15,963 nucleotides of DNA from assembly GCA_029339195.1 (NCBI GenBank), contig JAPTJF010000758.1, positions 1 to 15,963 of the forward strand, read 5' to 3'. Below, in pieces: positions 1-10,818 of this stretch. Origin of the DNA: Micractinium sp. NFX-FRZ (lineage: Eukaryota; Chlorophyta; Trebouxiophyceae; Chlorellales; Chlorellaceae). The first letter of the stretch is position 1; each line of letters begins with the position of its first letter. Under the pieces are notes generated by a model that saw only the letters and a program-made list of their open reading frames with translations, made no database searches and had not been told where the DNA came from. Position numbers and translations under genes: made by a program.

Positions 1-12
1 CCACCACTCCCC

Positions 13-13
<1 letters not shown>

Positions 14-50
<37 letters not shown>
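14..50. repeat. Poly(C) tract, 37 bases, in a myosin intron
   Basis: Positions 14-50 are uninterrupted C on the plus strand, that is G37 on the transcribed myosin strand. The tract lies inside the intron that starts at 107. The exact length is unlikely to be reliable, because such runs are prone to slippage in sequencing and assembly. Confidence 0.97.
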
Positions 51-51
<1 letters not shown>

Positions 52-107
52 TGTCCTGAGAGCCCAGCCCCACAAGCCCTTTTCTCGCCTCCGCAACCCG
101 TGCCCAC

Positions 108-3100
108 CTTTGGGAAGCGGCACGTCTCGTCCAGCAGGTCCAGTATGCCCATGCGCGCCTCAATCAGGTCCAGCACATCCTGGTTGTCCACAAACTCGAT
201 GTAGCTCCACTCAATTGCCTCACGCTCGTACTCAGCCTGGGCAGGAGGGGGCGTGGGGTGGGGAGCACATGCGAGACAGTCAGGCAGCCGAGGCGTCGCA
301 TGCAATTGCACGCATGATGTCATCAGGTAGCAGAGGCTGCAAGCACAGCAAAGTGAGCGGCCGCTTCTCCATGATGGCTGCCGTGTGCAGGGCGAGCACC
401 CTGCAGTGGAGGACTCAAATGCAGGCCGAACTGCGGTGCCCACCCGCGCAGCCGCCAGGCAGCCAGGCAGCAATCCACGCCCACCGCCTCCCCTCACCTG
501 CTCCATCTTGAACACGTGCTGGTTGAAGTGCTGCTGCAGCTTCTCATTGGCCAGGTTGATGCAGAACTGCTCAAAGTCGTTCTCCTTGAACTGCTCAAAG
601 CCTGCGGGGACAGAGTACGTGGGGGTCGGGGTGTGGTGGCCCATGATTCCTTGGCAGATCAGACGGGACCGCCAAGGCACAACTCCACAGGAGGTCGCAC
701 CTGCTGCCCCCCCCCTGGCCCTGCCCCATGCAGCGACCACATGCCACCTCACACCTCCCAACCCCTCCCCCTGCCCCGCATCCCCACCCACCGTAGATGT
801 CCAGCACGCCGATGAGGTTGGCCGCGTGAGGATCCTGCCCAATGGCCGTGTTGATCTTCTCCACCAGCCAGTCAAAGGTGCGCGAGTAGATGGTCTTGGA
901 CAGCGAGTCGCGGTTGTCCACCGCCGCCGCCACGTCAATGGGCGACACAATGGCGCCGTCGGGGGTCTGCCGGGTGCGCGTGGTGAGGGCCTTGCGCAGG
1001 CCCTCTGCATCCACGCCCAGCAGTGCAGCTGCCGCCCCCAAGCTCTCCTCGCTGGCTGGCGACACCGCCGACGCGTCTGCACCGTCTGCTGCCGACTCCG
1101 TGAACTCCACGTTCCCCAGGTGCAGCACAGCAGCCACGGTGCGGAACACGGCGTCCTGCTCCGCCTCGGGGATGCCCACCACGCTCATCGACCTGCGGTG
1201 GGGCAGTGGGTTCAGTGTGTGGCGCGGATAGCAGGATAGGAGGAGGCGAGCAGAAGAGGGAGGGGGCAAATGGGGGAGGGGAAGCAAACAGATGAGCGAG
1301 GACAGGCACAACCCCTAGCACAATGCTTTGGTCTGGCCCTCAGCATGCCGGGAAACGCCCATGGCGAACCTCCAAACCCCCAAGTGCTGACTGCAGCCGT
1401 CTTACTTGCGTGTGCGCCGGTACTCCTCCGCGTTGCTGACGCCACGCAGGTCGTAGCAGTTGCTGCGGTTGAGGTAGCGGAAGTGCTTGGCGGGCTTCAG
1501 GCGCAGCGCGGCGCGCTCCGCCTCGCTGGCGCCCTCGCAGAGCTACAGACCGGAGTTCAGGGTGGAAAGCAGGAATGTGGCATGAGAGAGGAGTGTGGCG
1601 AGGAGGAGGGGCATGGGAAGTGGACTTGCAGCAGCATGGGTAGGACAGCATGCAGCAGTGCAAGTGCCAGGCGTCAACAACCCTGAAACCCTGGCTACGG
1701 CAGGCTGCCCAGGGCGCCTGCTATCTACTGGCCGCCCATCAAGTTCCACACAGCAACCTCCTCTTCAGGTGACACCAGGCACGCAGGTCAGCACACACAC
1801 CTGGTAGAAGACGTGGTAGTTGCGCTCCGGGTCGTTGATGTTGACCACGCGGGACCGCTCCAGCAGGTAGGTGCGGATGGCGGCGCCTGGGAGGATGGGG
1901 GAGAGGGGTGGAGGAGATGAGGGGAGGGATGGGGGTGAGGAGGGAGGAGGGCGCCCAAGACACTGGCAGGCAGAGCCGCACGCACCATGGCACATTGTAC
2001 AGCACCAAGCACCCAGCACCCACCCGGCTGTCCAGCTGACAGCAGGTTGCAAAGGGTGCACGCCACACAAGCCTCACGCTGCGCCGGCCTGCCCATCAGC
2101 CCACCCCACCTAGCCATCTGCCCCCCACACTGGCACAGGCGGCGGCCTGCCCATCAGCCACCCCATCAGCCCGCTCTGTGTGTGCCCATGCCCGCCACCA
2201 CCCACCCGAGATGCGCCCCTCCTTGTTGAACTGGATCTCCGTGAACTTGCCAAAGCGCGAGGAGTTGTCGTTGCGCACCGTCTTGGCGTTGCCAAACGCC
2301 TCCAGAAGGGGGTTGCTCTCCAGCACCTGAGGGCAGAGCATGAGAAGAGGAGCAGGCGCTGGCAGTGAGAACATATGGGCAGGGTGGGGTGGCCATGCTC
2401 CCAAGCAGCAGGTTGGTCTTCAGCACATGGGCAGGCGGTGGGGTTGCCACACGGGCAGGTGGCAGCAGAGGTGGGCGCAAGAGTAGCCAGGGAAGCTGGC
2501 GGACTGGGCAAGGCAGGCAGGAAGGGAGCCAGGCATGGCAGCAAGGGCACAGCAGCAGCCCCGCCGTGTGCCTGCCTCCCATGCTCCACAGCGCCTTAAC
2601 ATTGCCTGGCAGCCCACCCCCGCCTGCACACCTGCTGCTCCACGCTGCGCCTGCCGCTCATGCGGCTGCCGTCCTGGTACCCGCCCATCCATGCGAGGTA
2701 CTGCATCAGCAGCTTGCTGGTCTCGGTCTTGCCTGCACCAGACTCGCCGCTGACCTGCAGGCAGGCGGGCAGGGCAAGCAGCCAACGTAGGGCAAGGCAT
2801 CGGTAGGAATACAGGGCAAGCCGTTTTGGACAAGGGGGCAGTGCCTGCATGGCCCCCGGTTGCACATGTGCCTACACGAAATGGCAGCTGCAGCTTATTT
2901 CATAAGAGCAGGCGCTTCAACTGCCATTGACATGGCCTCCCTGTGCAACCCGCCGAGCTGGCTAGGACGCCCAGCTGCATGCCCAGCCCGACCCAGGCAG
3001 GCACCCATCCGGCCACCCTCCCCACAAGCGCCCCCGCCACCACGCACCAGGATGGACTGGCTCTTCCCCTCCTTGCGCATCTGACGGTACGACTCGTCGG

Positions 3101-4192
3101 CAATTGCGTACACGTGGGGGCTGAGCTCCCCCAGCACCAGCCCGCGGTACTGCTCCATCATGTGCAGCCCGTACAGGTGGGCCATGGGTGCAAATGGGTT
3201 CACCGCAATCAGGATGCCAGACACGTAGCTGCGGGGGAGGGGAGGCGGCGGGGTGAGTAAGGGCCAGCTGGAGGTGCAGGGCGGGCCAGCATCTGCAGTG
3301 GCAACCACAAGCTGGCAGCTGCGCATGCCCCCACCGCTGGCCAGCGGACGCTTGCTGCCTGCCTGCCCGCCCTGCCCCGTCACTGCCAGAGACTCACGTG
3401 TAGATGTCATCCGTCTGGTAGCGTGCCTTGAGGTTCCACAGCACGCTGGGTTCGTTGAGGTACGACATGGTGGTCATGTCCTGGGGGCAGAAAAGAAATG
3501 GGCAGGCAGGCAGACAGGCAGGGGGGCGGCAGATGAGCGAGCGGATGAGCCAGCAGATGGATGAGCGGGCTGGACAGGTTGTGGAGTAGGCCACTCCAGC
3601 AGCAGGGCGCACCATTATATTAAGCGAGGCGGGATACCACCAGCAGGGGGCAGCTGCTTGGCGACAAACACGACTGCCCACTTCCAGGTGCCAGCTGGGG
3701 ACTAGTAGCACACAATCTGGCGCTGGCAGAAGACAAGCGGGCAGCATCAGAGGGTGGCACTTTGCTGAACCAGTGCTGAAGCTGCTGCAAGCCAAAACCG
3801 CTGACCATGATTGCTATGATCAAAGGTGCAACGTGCATCGCTGTTCCAGCAGGCAGCAGCACTCCCCTCGCAACTACGCCTCACAAGAAGAGCCCTGGCG
3901 CCACAATGCGACACGCTGCGGTGCCCCAGGTCTGCCCCAGGCTGGCAGCAGGGCACGGCCGCGGCCCATGCCTCCCTGCGCTCACCTCCACGCCCGCCAC
4001 GGAGGTGTTCTGCAGCGGAATGTCGCTGGCGCTGCAATCCTTCTCCACCCCGTCCTCTAGCCGCACGCGCAGCTTGGGGCCCGACATGGCCACCACCTCG
4101 CCACGCTTCCAGTCGTCGCTCCATATCCACACGCGCGAGCCAACTGTGTGCAGGGCAGAGCCTGACGGCTCTGAGCTGCTGCCCTTGCCCAT
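108..4192 (-). CDS. Class XI-like myosin heavy chain, motor domain (5' part of gene, truncated at window edge)
   Basis: This gene encodes an actin-based motor for organelle transport in the cytoplasm. Exons on the minus strand, in coding order: 4192-3986, 3480-3398, 3228-3048, 2754-2632, 2326-2206, 1886-1801, 1542-1406, 1192-792, 601-498, 236-108. All have GT-AG borders and join in frame to 524 residues. ATG 4192 sits in CAGCCATGG. Residues 16-60 resemble the myosin N-terminal SH3-like domain ([14 protein letters not shown]). The P-loop GESGAGKT is at 160-167, switch [11 protein letters not shown] at 217-226, and switch II DIYGF at 444-448. The stretches [25 protein letters not shown] and [25 protein letters not shown] are typical of plant class XI rather than class VIII. 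The remaining motor domain, IQ motifs, coiled coil and cargo domain lie beyond the left edge. Switch II continues EQF where plant class XI usually has ESF. Myosin identity is certain; the class is inferred. Confidence 0.95.
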
Positions 4193-4227
4193 GGCTGAAT
4201 CTGTGGTGGTGCAAGGCTGCCAATGAC
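4193..4227 (-). other. Possible 5' UTR exon piece of the myosin gene
   Basis: Just upstream of the myosin ATG, the minus strand reads a pyrimidine-rich stretch ending CTGTCACTGCAG, a good 3' splice site, followed by 35 nt and then the start codon. This suggests an intron in the 5' leader. No matching donor was identified with confidence, so this is inference; the same bases could simply be unspliced leader. Confidence 0.3.
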
Positions 4228-5511
4228 CTGCAGTGACAGCGGCAGAGGTGAGGAACGTGAGCGGCGGCGGCGGCAGGCGGCACCGGCGTGGCGGGTGCGC
4301 CCGCCGGTGGTTGGCAGCAGGGCAGGACCGTGCAGGGCGTCTGACCGCTGTAATGGGTAGTTTGGTGCGCCCGCTGCCCGCCCGGCACCCAAAGCTTCAA
4401 GTTCCCGGCGTCGGGCTGCTGCCACTGCTGATCGTCTGAGCCGGTTCAGCGGAGGCGGCCTTGCAATGGAGGGCTCTGTCCATAGCTAAACGCTGCCACG
4501 CAGAGCGGGTCAGCAGTGCTACGCCCACCTCAGCCGGACATAGCTCAAACTCTGGCGACTTAGGGAAGCCCCAGAGGGCACAGCAGGTCTTTCTACGAAC
4601 TCGGGGCCGCGCCAGCAATGTCCGCAGCGGGCGGGAGCGCGCCAAGGCTCCCCGCATTTGCCACCTGCTGCGCCTGCTGCCTACTGACAGGACTGCTAGT
4701 TCCAGCCTGTTTAGTGATCAGGTCTGTGCAATTGATGCTCGTGAGGGATGCAGGGGGGTGTGGAAAGCTCCCCGAAAGCTCTTGTCTGATATCAATTCAC
4801 CGCCGCTGGCGGTGCCGCCCCCTCTTACTGTCGAGAGCGCCCGTGAATGGGGGCTCGCTGGATGTGGCACCCATCAGCAATACTTGAGCCTGCGGCATCG
4901 TCCCAGTAATTGGTAGGCTTCCCACACTCATTCTGAAAGCAACCCCGATACAGCCGCAGTATCTGGGTGGTGGGTGCTGCCTCGCCTTGGTTGTGCAAGC
5001 AGCCTGTGGACGCTCCGCCCCCGAGGCACTGCCACACCAGGAATCGATAGGCCATTCCCTTGTTTACAAACCTGACGACTCGAGTAAGCCTCTGTCATCA
5101 GTGGACGGTGCAGGCACCCGTGGTGCTGGGCCATGGGCTAGCACCCACCAAGGCATGGTACCACCGGTGCCTGCAGAAAAGAGAGGCTGCCAGACTCATC
5201 CAGCACAAGGCCTTTCCTGCAGGACTTCCAGGTGCACTATGTGTATGTGTGCTCCACAAACTCATTGCACGTGACCTTTGGGAAGGTGCGGCAGGCGCTG
5301 GGCATGCTGCAGCTAGCTAAGGCCCGCAGCAGGGTGGCATCTGAGCGTGCATCGGCTTGCAAAATAGGAGTGTCCCCTCGCCTGACACAGAGCGCTCACC
5401 CTTATTGTGTGCTCGCTTCCTGTGGCTGCACATGCCTCCTTTGCACAGGACAGCACTCAACCCCTGCCCTTTTGCCGCCTCTAAGCTGCTCCGACGTCAG
5501 CCCGTCACAAA

Positions 5512-6186
5512 TCAACCATTTGCGTAGACACACATGGCTTCACTGCATGCACCGTCGGGTGCAAGCTGAAGAATATCCCTGCGGTGCTCGATGAACGTAG
5601 CCGCCTCCTCACGCTCCGCCTAGCTGGCAATTGCTGCGCCTGAAACTGTCCGCAGCTCATCAGCCGTCTCAGTGCTGCCCGCTGTTGATAAGCAGATACC
5701 CTTGAGGGCCGTTTCACAGCATTTAAATTTCCACCTGGCTTTCATCATTTTCCTGTCCAGCCAGCAGCCCTGCACTGCCGGCATGCCACACGTGTGCCGC
5801 TGCTGCCCCTCCTTGCCCAACACCACAGCACCGTGTGCTGTCGCCTTGAACTTCGAGTGTGACCCCTACGTGACATCTGCCTTCACTGTTTGCTCATGAC
5901 ATCTTTTTGGAATCCTCAGCACGAAATTGCTCCGAGCACGCCCGTGCCAAGGCCCGCGAAGCTTGAAGCGGCGCTATGATACTAACCGAGGCCTGCTGCA
6001 GGGCATGTAATTTTCAAGATTAACAATGTGGCACATCATAGATTCAAACAAGGCGCCAGAGAAGCACTTGAAGGAATTTGGCGGCCTGCTGAGCCTGCTG
6101 TCGTTTGCATGCAGCCGCTCACAAACTGAGGAGACCCTGCGCATGCCGTGAGATTGTGATCGATTGCAGCTGGGTTCGCTCGATAT
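5512..6186 (-). pseudogene. Possible decayed gene: long minus-strand frame interrupted only by TAG codons
   Basis: Read on the minus strand from 6186 to the TGA at 5514-5512, a single frame of 225 codons is interrupted only three times, each time by TAG (first bases 5976, 5868 and 5622). At uniform base frequencies about ten stops would be expected. The first segment has an ATG at 6144 and 56 codons including FKCFSGALFESMMCHIVNLE. Later segments include RKMMKARWKFKCCETALKGI and EEAATFIEHRRDILQLAP, which read like protein. I do not recognise a family. It could be a decayed gene or transposase remnant, a set of mis-split exons, or chance. The lower GC here reduces the chance that composition alone explains the open frame. 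Confidence 0.22.
5980..6001 (+). promoter_or_regulatory. Branch-point-like TACTAAC followed by a 3' splice-site-like CTGCAG
   Basis: TACTAAC at 5980-5986 matches the strong intron branch-point consensus, and AG follows at 6000-6001, 16 nt after the branch adenosine. It could end an intron in the 5' leader of the AIR synthetase transcript. No donor was fixed, so this is only a candidate site. Confidence 0.25.
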
Positions 6187-6339
6187 TCAGGGCACCGCAG
6201 AGCCTGCTGCAAGCCCCCCTGCTCTGTGCACGTTCCATCACCCCGCCCCTCGCGGCTCCCCTTGTGGGTGCAGCCCTGCAATACCAGCCTTGGCGGCTCA
6301 GCGGTCCGTGGAAGTCAGCTGCGGGCTTGGGCATATAGC

Positions 6340-9300
6340 ATGCGTGCTGCACACGTGAACCAGGCTTCGGCCGTGCAGGGCCCCCGCGCAGCCAGTCCCG
6401 CCCCATCCCAGGCAGCGGCGGCGTCAGCAGGGCGGAATGCAGCAGCGGCAGCGGCGATGGCTGCGCGGCGGCAAGGGCGGGAGCCCTACCGGCGGCAGCT
6501 GGTGGCGGCGGCGGCAGCAGGCGGCGGCGGCCTGAGCTACAAGGACGCTGGCGTGGACATTGATGCAGGGAATGAGCTGGTCAAGCGCATCCAGAAGCTG
6601 AACCCCAACATTGGCGGCTTCAGCGGCATGGTGCCCTTTGGTGGGTGCTGGTGCCGACAGTGGAGCCTGTGGTTTGGTGCGGCAGTGGCTGGGGGTGGAG
6701 CACCGGCGCTTGGGATGCCTGGCCGCCCACCCAGGCTGCTGCACACGGCAGCCATGAGCAGTGCAATGCAGCAGTCGAGTCACAGTGGATGTGCTGGCAT
6801 GGCTGTCCGCTCCGGCTGCATCCGGTCTGCAGCACCGCCAGCCAGGCTGCCGCCGCCACCCCCCTGCGCCCTGCCTCACACTTGCACCCGCGCCCTGCTG
6901 CTCCTTCCCGACCCTTCTCCTGCCATCTCCTGCAGGCGACTCTTTCCTGGTGGCTGGAACTGATGGTGTGGGCACCAAGCTGAAGCTTGCTTTCGACATG
7001 GGCAAGCACGACACGGTGGGCTGGGGCGGGGCAGGAGCAGCGGCAGGGGGGGTCAGTGCGGGCGAGGTTGTGTTGCGGGGCGGGCGGGGCGCCCGTGCCG
7101 CCTGCTGGCACACATGCTTCCACCCCAGCGTGTGCCTGCCCTACCCCTTGCATGCCTGCGCTGCTTGAGCCGGCCGTGCACCTCTTTCCGTGCCCTGCCA
7201 CGCCCACCCATCGCTGCCTGCTTACTTTCAGCCCCTACTCCCGTCTTCTCATCCCCGACCTCCCCCCCCTTCCCTGGTGGACCCCTTGAACCCCTCCCCG
7301 CCCCCTCCCTCCTCTGTCACCGCAGGTGGGCATTGACCTGGTTGCGATGAGCGTGAACGACATTGTGACCAGCGGCGCGCAGCCCATGTTCTTCCTCGAC
7401 TACTTTGCCTGCGGCAAGCTGGATGTGGACACCGCGGAGCAGGTGGGTGGAGGGGGCACAATGCTGAGGATTCGTGTTGCCGTGCGTGGGTGTTGGTGAG
7501 TGGGCCAGGCTTTGGGGTTTGGCAGCGGGGCTTGAGGAACTGGGCTTGTGGACCAGCTGCGCGCCCTGTGCCACTTGGGATGGTGTCGGTTCGTGGCTGT
7601 TGTTTCGGCCGAGGTTGAGAGTTTGGACAGTTGGAAGGCGGATGTGGGACACTGCGGGGATCACCAGGATCAGCAGCCAGGTGTGTCTGTATGCACGCAG
7701 TTTGGACTCCCATGGCATACGCTGCATGCCAGCCCATTTGCCCGCACGGCCCGCCCGCATGGTATCCAAGCCGCACGCCTCAACCTTGGGACACGGCCGC
7801 CGGTCTTGTTACCTATGCCAGAGAGAACCCCAGCCGGGGACGATTTCCACCCAGCCCCTATTACCCATGGCTGACGTGGCATGATCCCCCCGGGACACTC
7901 CCTCAACACACACACACACACGTCCAGCACCCCGCACGCTGCATTGCTCTAGCATGCACGCACACCTCCTTGCCCTCCCTGCCCTCGCTACGCTGCGCTG
8001 CCATCCGGCTGCCGCACCCCTCCTTCATCACTGCGCCCCTAGCCCACCTACGCACCCGCTGCCGCCCAACCGCTCCCCCCACCCCCCTTTTGTCCAACCC
8101 TGCTGTGACCCCCGGGTCACCAAGGGGGGCATCGTGGGTGGGCGGGCGCGCCCAGTCGGGCCCCCGTCACTCCCACCCCTACACTCACCCACCGGCCGCC
8201 CACCCAGTTCGCTCAGCAAGTCTGCTTCTCACGCCCCACCTCCTGCCTGCCTCACCCCACAGGTCATCAAGGGCATTGTGGAGGGCTGCCGCCAGTCGGA
8301 CTGCGTGCTGCTGGGCGGCGAGACGGCGGAGATGCCGGGCTTCTACTCCCCCGGCGAGTACGACCTGGCTGGCTTTGCGGTGGGGTCGGTCAAGAAGGAC
8401 AAGGTCATCGACGGGTCGCGCATCCAGGTGATTGTGAGGGCGCTTGCCCCTGTGCGTCTGAAGGGGGGTTGGGACGCGTCACTTGTTTCTGGGAGGTGGT
8501 GGGCAAGTCAAAGAGGTCAGGAGACCATGTTGCGGTCAGCATGGGCAGGCAGATGGGGTGGGGTAGCGTCCAGGCTGGGGCAGGGGGCTTGGGACAAGGC
8601 CACGGAGCCAGCCCCTGCTTCGCCGCCCTTGCACCCAGGCAGCCTTCTGTCGGGGCGCACTTCACTGCGCACGGCGTGGCCTCCACTCCTCCCACCCCTC
8701 TGTTTGTCCCGGCCCACAGCTGCACCATCCCGTTTCGACCACCCAGCCAGCCAACCCTCCTCGACCCCGCGCCTCCCTGCCCCTGCCCTCCCTCCCTCCC
8801 TCCCCCCCTCCTGTGTGTGTGTGCAGGCGGGAGACGTCATCCTGGGCCTGGCCTCCAGCGGCGTCCACTCCAACGGATTCTCCCTTGTGCGCAAGGTCCT
8901 GGAGGTGAGGCTGTGAGGCAGCGGTTGCCATAAGTGTTGTGGCGGGCCTGGAGCACTGGATGGCTCTTCCTTGTGCGCCCGCAAGGTCCTGGATGTGAGC
9001 GTCGGCATTGAGGCAGCTGTGTGATGGGTGGGGTGGGGTGGGCCTGGAGCAACGGGTAGTTCTCTCATGTGCGCCGCACAGCCCTGGCGGTGAGGAGGCG
9101 GCTCCAGGGGTACCGCGGGGCAGTGTGCCAGGGGCTGCTGCCTGGATGGGGATGCTGTGCAGGGTGGCGGCAGCGTGGCGAGCCGAGCGGGGGGCTGGCA
9201 AGCGGTAGCTCAGGCGGACCTGCCCCAGCGTGGACGCCGCGGCACGCCTGCCTGCCTGCGCTCCACTTCCTGCCGCCCCTCGTCCACCCTCTCTGCACCC

Positions 9301-10155
9301 CCTCACCACCCTCCCTGCCCCTCCCCTCCCCTTGCTCTCCCCCGCAGGTGTCTGGCACCTCCCTGCACGACACCGCCCCATGGAGCGGCGAGTCCTTTGG
9401 CCTCACCCTGCTCACGCCCACCGTCCTGTACGTGCGGGACGTCATGAAGATGGTGGGGGCGGCCGACATCCGCGGCCTGGTGCACATGACGGGCGGCGGC
9501 TTCCCCGAGAACATCCCGCGCGTCGTGCCCAAGGGGCTGGCCGCCCGCGTGCGGCGCAGCGCGTGGGAGGTGCCGGCGCTGTTCCAGTGGATCCAGGAGG
9601 TGAGGGGGCACCCGGTGCTGACTCGTTCGTTGTTGGTTGGTGGAGGCGGGGGTGGGGGTGAGGGGTGCATGCGGGGTTCACAGGGGTGGATGAGGGGAGC
9701 GGGTGGCTGAGGGGTGGGGGGCCGCAGCTGTGTTGCCAGTGGGTGGGAGGCGTGGGGTGGGCTGAGGGAGGGAGCGCGGTGGAGGTGTGCGAGCACAGGC
9801 GGCGGCTGCCCATGGTGCTGTCCCCATGATGCAGTAAAGTAGAAGGCAGGATCCGCCCGTTACACCTGATACACAGATTCGCCCCACTGCCCACCCTTAC
9901 CAACACCTCTCAACTCCTTGCCCTCAACATGCCTGCTCCACTTTCACCCAATCGTTACCCCTCCCCTCCTCCTCCCCGCCCCACCCTGCGCAGGCGGGCA
10001 AGGTGCCCGACTCTGAGATGTTCCGCACCTTCAACATGGGGGTGGGCATGGTCATCGTGGTGCCGCGGTCAGATGTGGACAAGGTCATGGGGCTGGGGCT
10101 GGGCGCCTTTGAGATGGGCGAGATTGTGGAGGGGTCCGGCGTGGAGCTGGTGTGA
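6340..10155 (+). CDS. PUR5: Phosphoribosylformylglycinamidine cyclo-ligase (AIR synthetase, PurM family)
   Basis: The enzyme makes aminoimidazole ribonucleotide from FGAM and ATP, step five of de novo purine synthesis. Exons: 6340-6640, 6936-7015, 7326-7442, 8263-8427, 8827-8904, 9348-9599, 9994-10155. All have GT-AG borders, give 384 residues in frame and end in TGA. Family motifs are GTDGVGTK (108-115), GGETAEMPG (184-192), [10 protein letters not shown] (231-240), [11 protein letters not shown] (295-305) and a C-terminal [10 protein letters not shown]. Bacterial PurM is near 345 residues; the extra N-terminus (about 1-65) is rich in Ala and Arg, poor in acidic residues, and resembles a plastid or mitochondrial transit peptide, as in plants. 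ATG 6340 is the first ATG in the open frame; ATG 6457 (codon 40) is an alternative giving a shorter leader. The gene stands alone, unlike the fused animal GART. No missing catalytic motif was seen. Confidence 0.96.
7906..7921 (+). repeat. (AC)8 microsatellite in AIR synthetase intron 3
   Basis: Eight AC dinucleotides in a row inside the intron between 7443 and 8262. The rest of this 820-nt intron is C-rich and shows no open frame of note. Confidence 0.9.
8784..8826 (+). repeat. CCCT and GT simple repeats forming the 3' end of AIR synthetase intron 4
   Basis: A run of TCCC/CCCT units followed by a short GT repeat leads directly to the 3' splice site at 8825-8826. It acts as an extreme polypyrimidine tract. 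Confidence 0.75.
8879..9110 (+). repeat. Degenerate tandem copies of an exon end plus 5' splice site inside AIR synthetase intron 5
   Basis: Unit 1 (8879-8964) starts in exon 5 with TCTCCCTTGTGCGC, then AAGGTCCTGGAGGTGAG, and crosses the true donor at 8905. Unit 2 (8965-9060) repeats it as TCTTCCTTGTGCGC, then CGCAAGGTCCTGGATGTGAG. Unit 3 (from 9061) repeats it more weakly as TCTCTCATGTGCGC ending in GCGGTGAGG. The phrase GGGCCTGGAGCA also recurs in units 1 and 2. The repeats recreate donor-like GTGAG sites at 8995 and 9090. Confidence 0.8.
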
Positions 10156-10503
10156 GGTCAGCAGCCTGGTGGCCGTGTCCTGCCCTCTTTTCCGATTGCG
10201 TATCTTGATCACGCGGCTGCACCTGGTGTGACGGCTGCGCGACACTTTCTTTTGAGCTACCGGCCTGGCAGCTGTCCCACGGTGGCCTGAGCCCTAACAC
10301 ATGACTCCTTCTTTCCCGACGCCGTCCCCTCTGCCCTCCCTCCAACACCCCGCACCCACTCGGAGTCCCCTTGCTGCGATTCTTCCCCCTTGTCCTGCCT
10401 GTTTTGCTGCACCCTCTTCCTGTTTGCTGCTCCCAACCTCGCCACCCCACCCCGATCTTCTCAAACACTGCCACGAATCCACGCAGGCACCAGTCCTCGG
10501 TCT

Positions 10504-10508
10504 TGTAA
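10504..10508 (+). terminator. Candidate TGTAA poly(A) signal for AIR synthetase
   Basis: TGTAA is the usual polyadenylation signal in chlorophyte algae. This copy lies about 350 nt after the AIR synthetase stop, which would give a 3' UTR of about 365-375 nt. Assignment is by position and known consensus only. Confidence 0.5.
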
Positions 10509-10809
10509 ACTGACGACGCTGACACTGTGCGCAGGTGTTGGCAGGCGCTTGTTGCATTGACAGTGGGCGTTTCGGACAATTTGGCGCGTGGAGGAGGGTC
10601 CTGTGAGGTAGGGGAGTGATGTCAAAAGCTGGGTCAGGGCAGCCTGCCAAAGGCGGGGCAGGAGGTTGCGGTGCAGCATAGGCGAAGGCAAGCGGCGCAG
10701 GGAGCCCAGTAGGCACGGCAAGCCCCCCCGGGGCACACCGGGCGCCTTCAGCTGCCTCGCTCAGAAACGAGTCTTCCATAGGCAAAACCCCAGTTCTCGA
10801 CGTCAGGGA

Positions 10810-10818
10810 TATAATTTA
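10810..10818 (+). promoter_or_regulatory. TATA-like element upstream of zinc-finger gene 1
   Basis: TATAATTTA in an otherwise GC-rich region, about 150 nt before the ATG at 10964. It is a plausible core promoter element, but single TATA-like words occur by chance. Confidence 0.25.

Larger units (their letters stand above)
4228..6339. other. Divergent intergenic region between myosin and AIR synthetase
   Basis: About 2.1 kb separates the two divergent start codons and should hold both promoters. No TATA box could be placed convincingly. Short open frames occur on both strands, but none shows a recognisable domain or a convincing splice pattern. The part from roughly 5640 to 6110 is visibly less GC-rich than the flanks and contains the broken minus-strand frame and the TACTAAC site listed separately. 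The stretch 4450-5500 holds nothing I can name. Confidence 0.6.

Noticed and set aside
595..1311. 238-codon minus-strand frame that contains a myosin exon
   Set aside because: It is the true exon 792-1192 read through into both flanking introns; GT-AG borders and motif continuity define the real ends.
4461..4916. 151-codon open frame on the plus strand in the intergenic region
   Set aside because: It starts without a strong ATG, has no recognisable motif and shows no splice or codon-use signal like the nearby genes.
5060..5420. Overlapping plus-strand frames with phrases such as QDFQVHYVYVCSTNS
   Set aside because: The reading is protein-like in parts, but several frames are open at once, stops flank them, and no family or splice structure could be recognised.
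6333..6337. TATA-like TATAG near the AIR synthetase gene
   Set aside because: It lies only a few bases before the start codon, too close to serve as a core promoter for that ATG.
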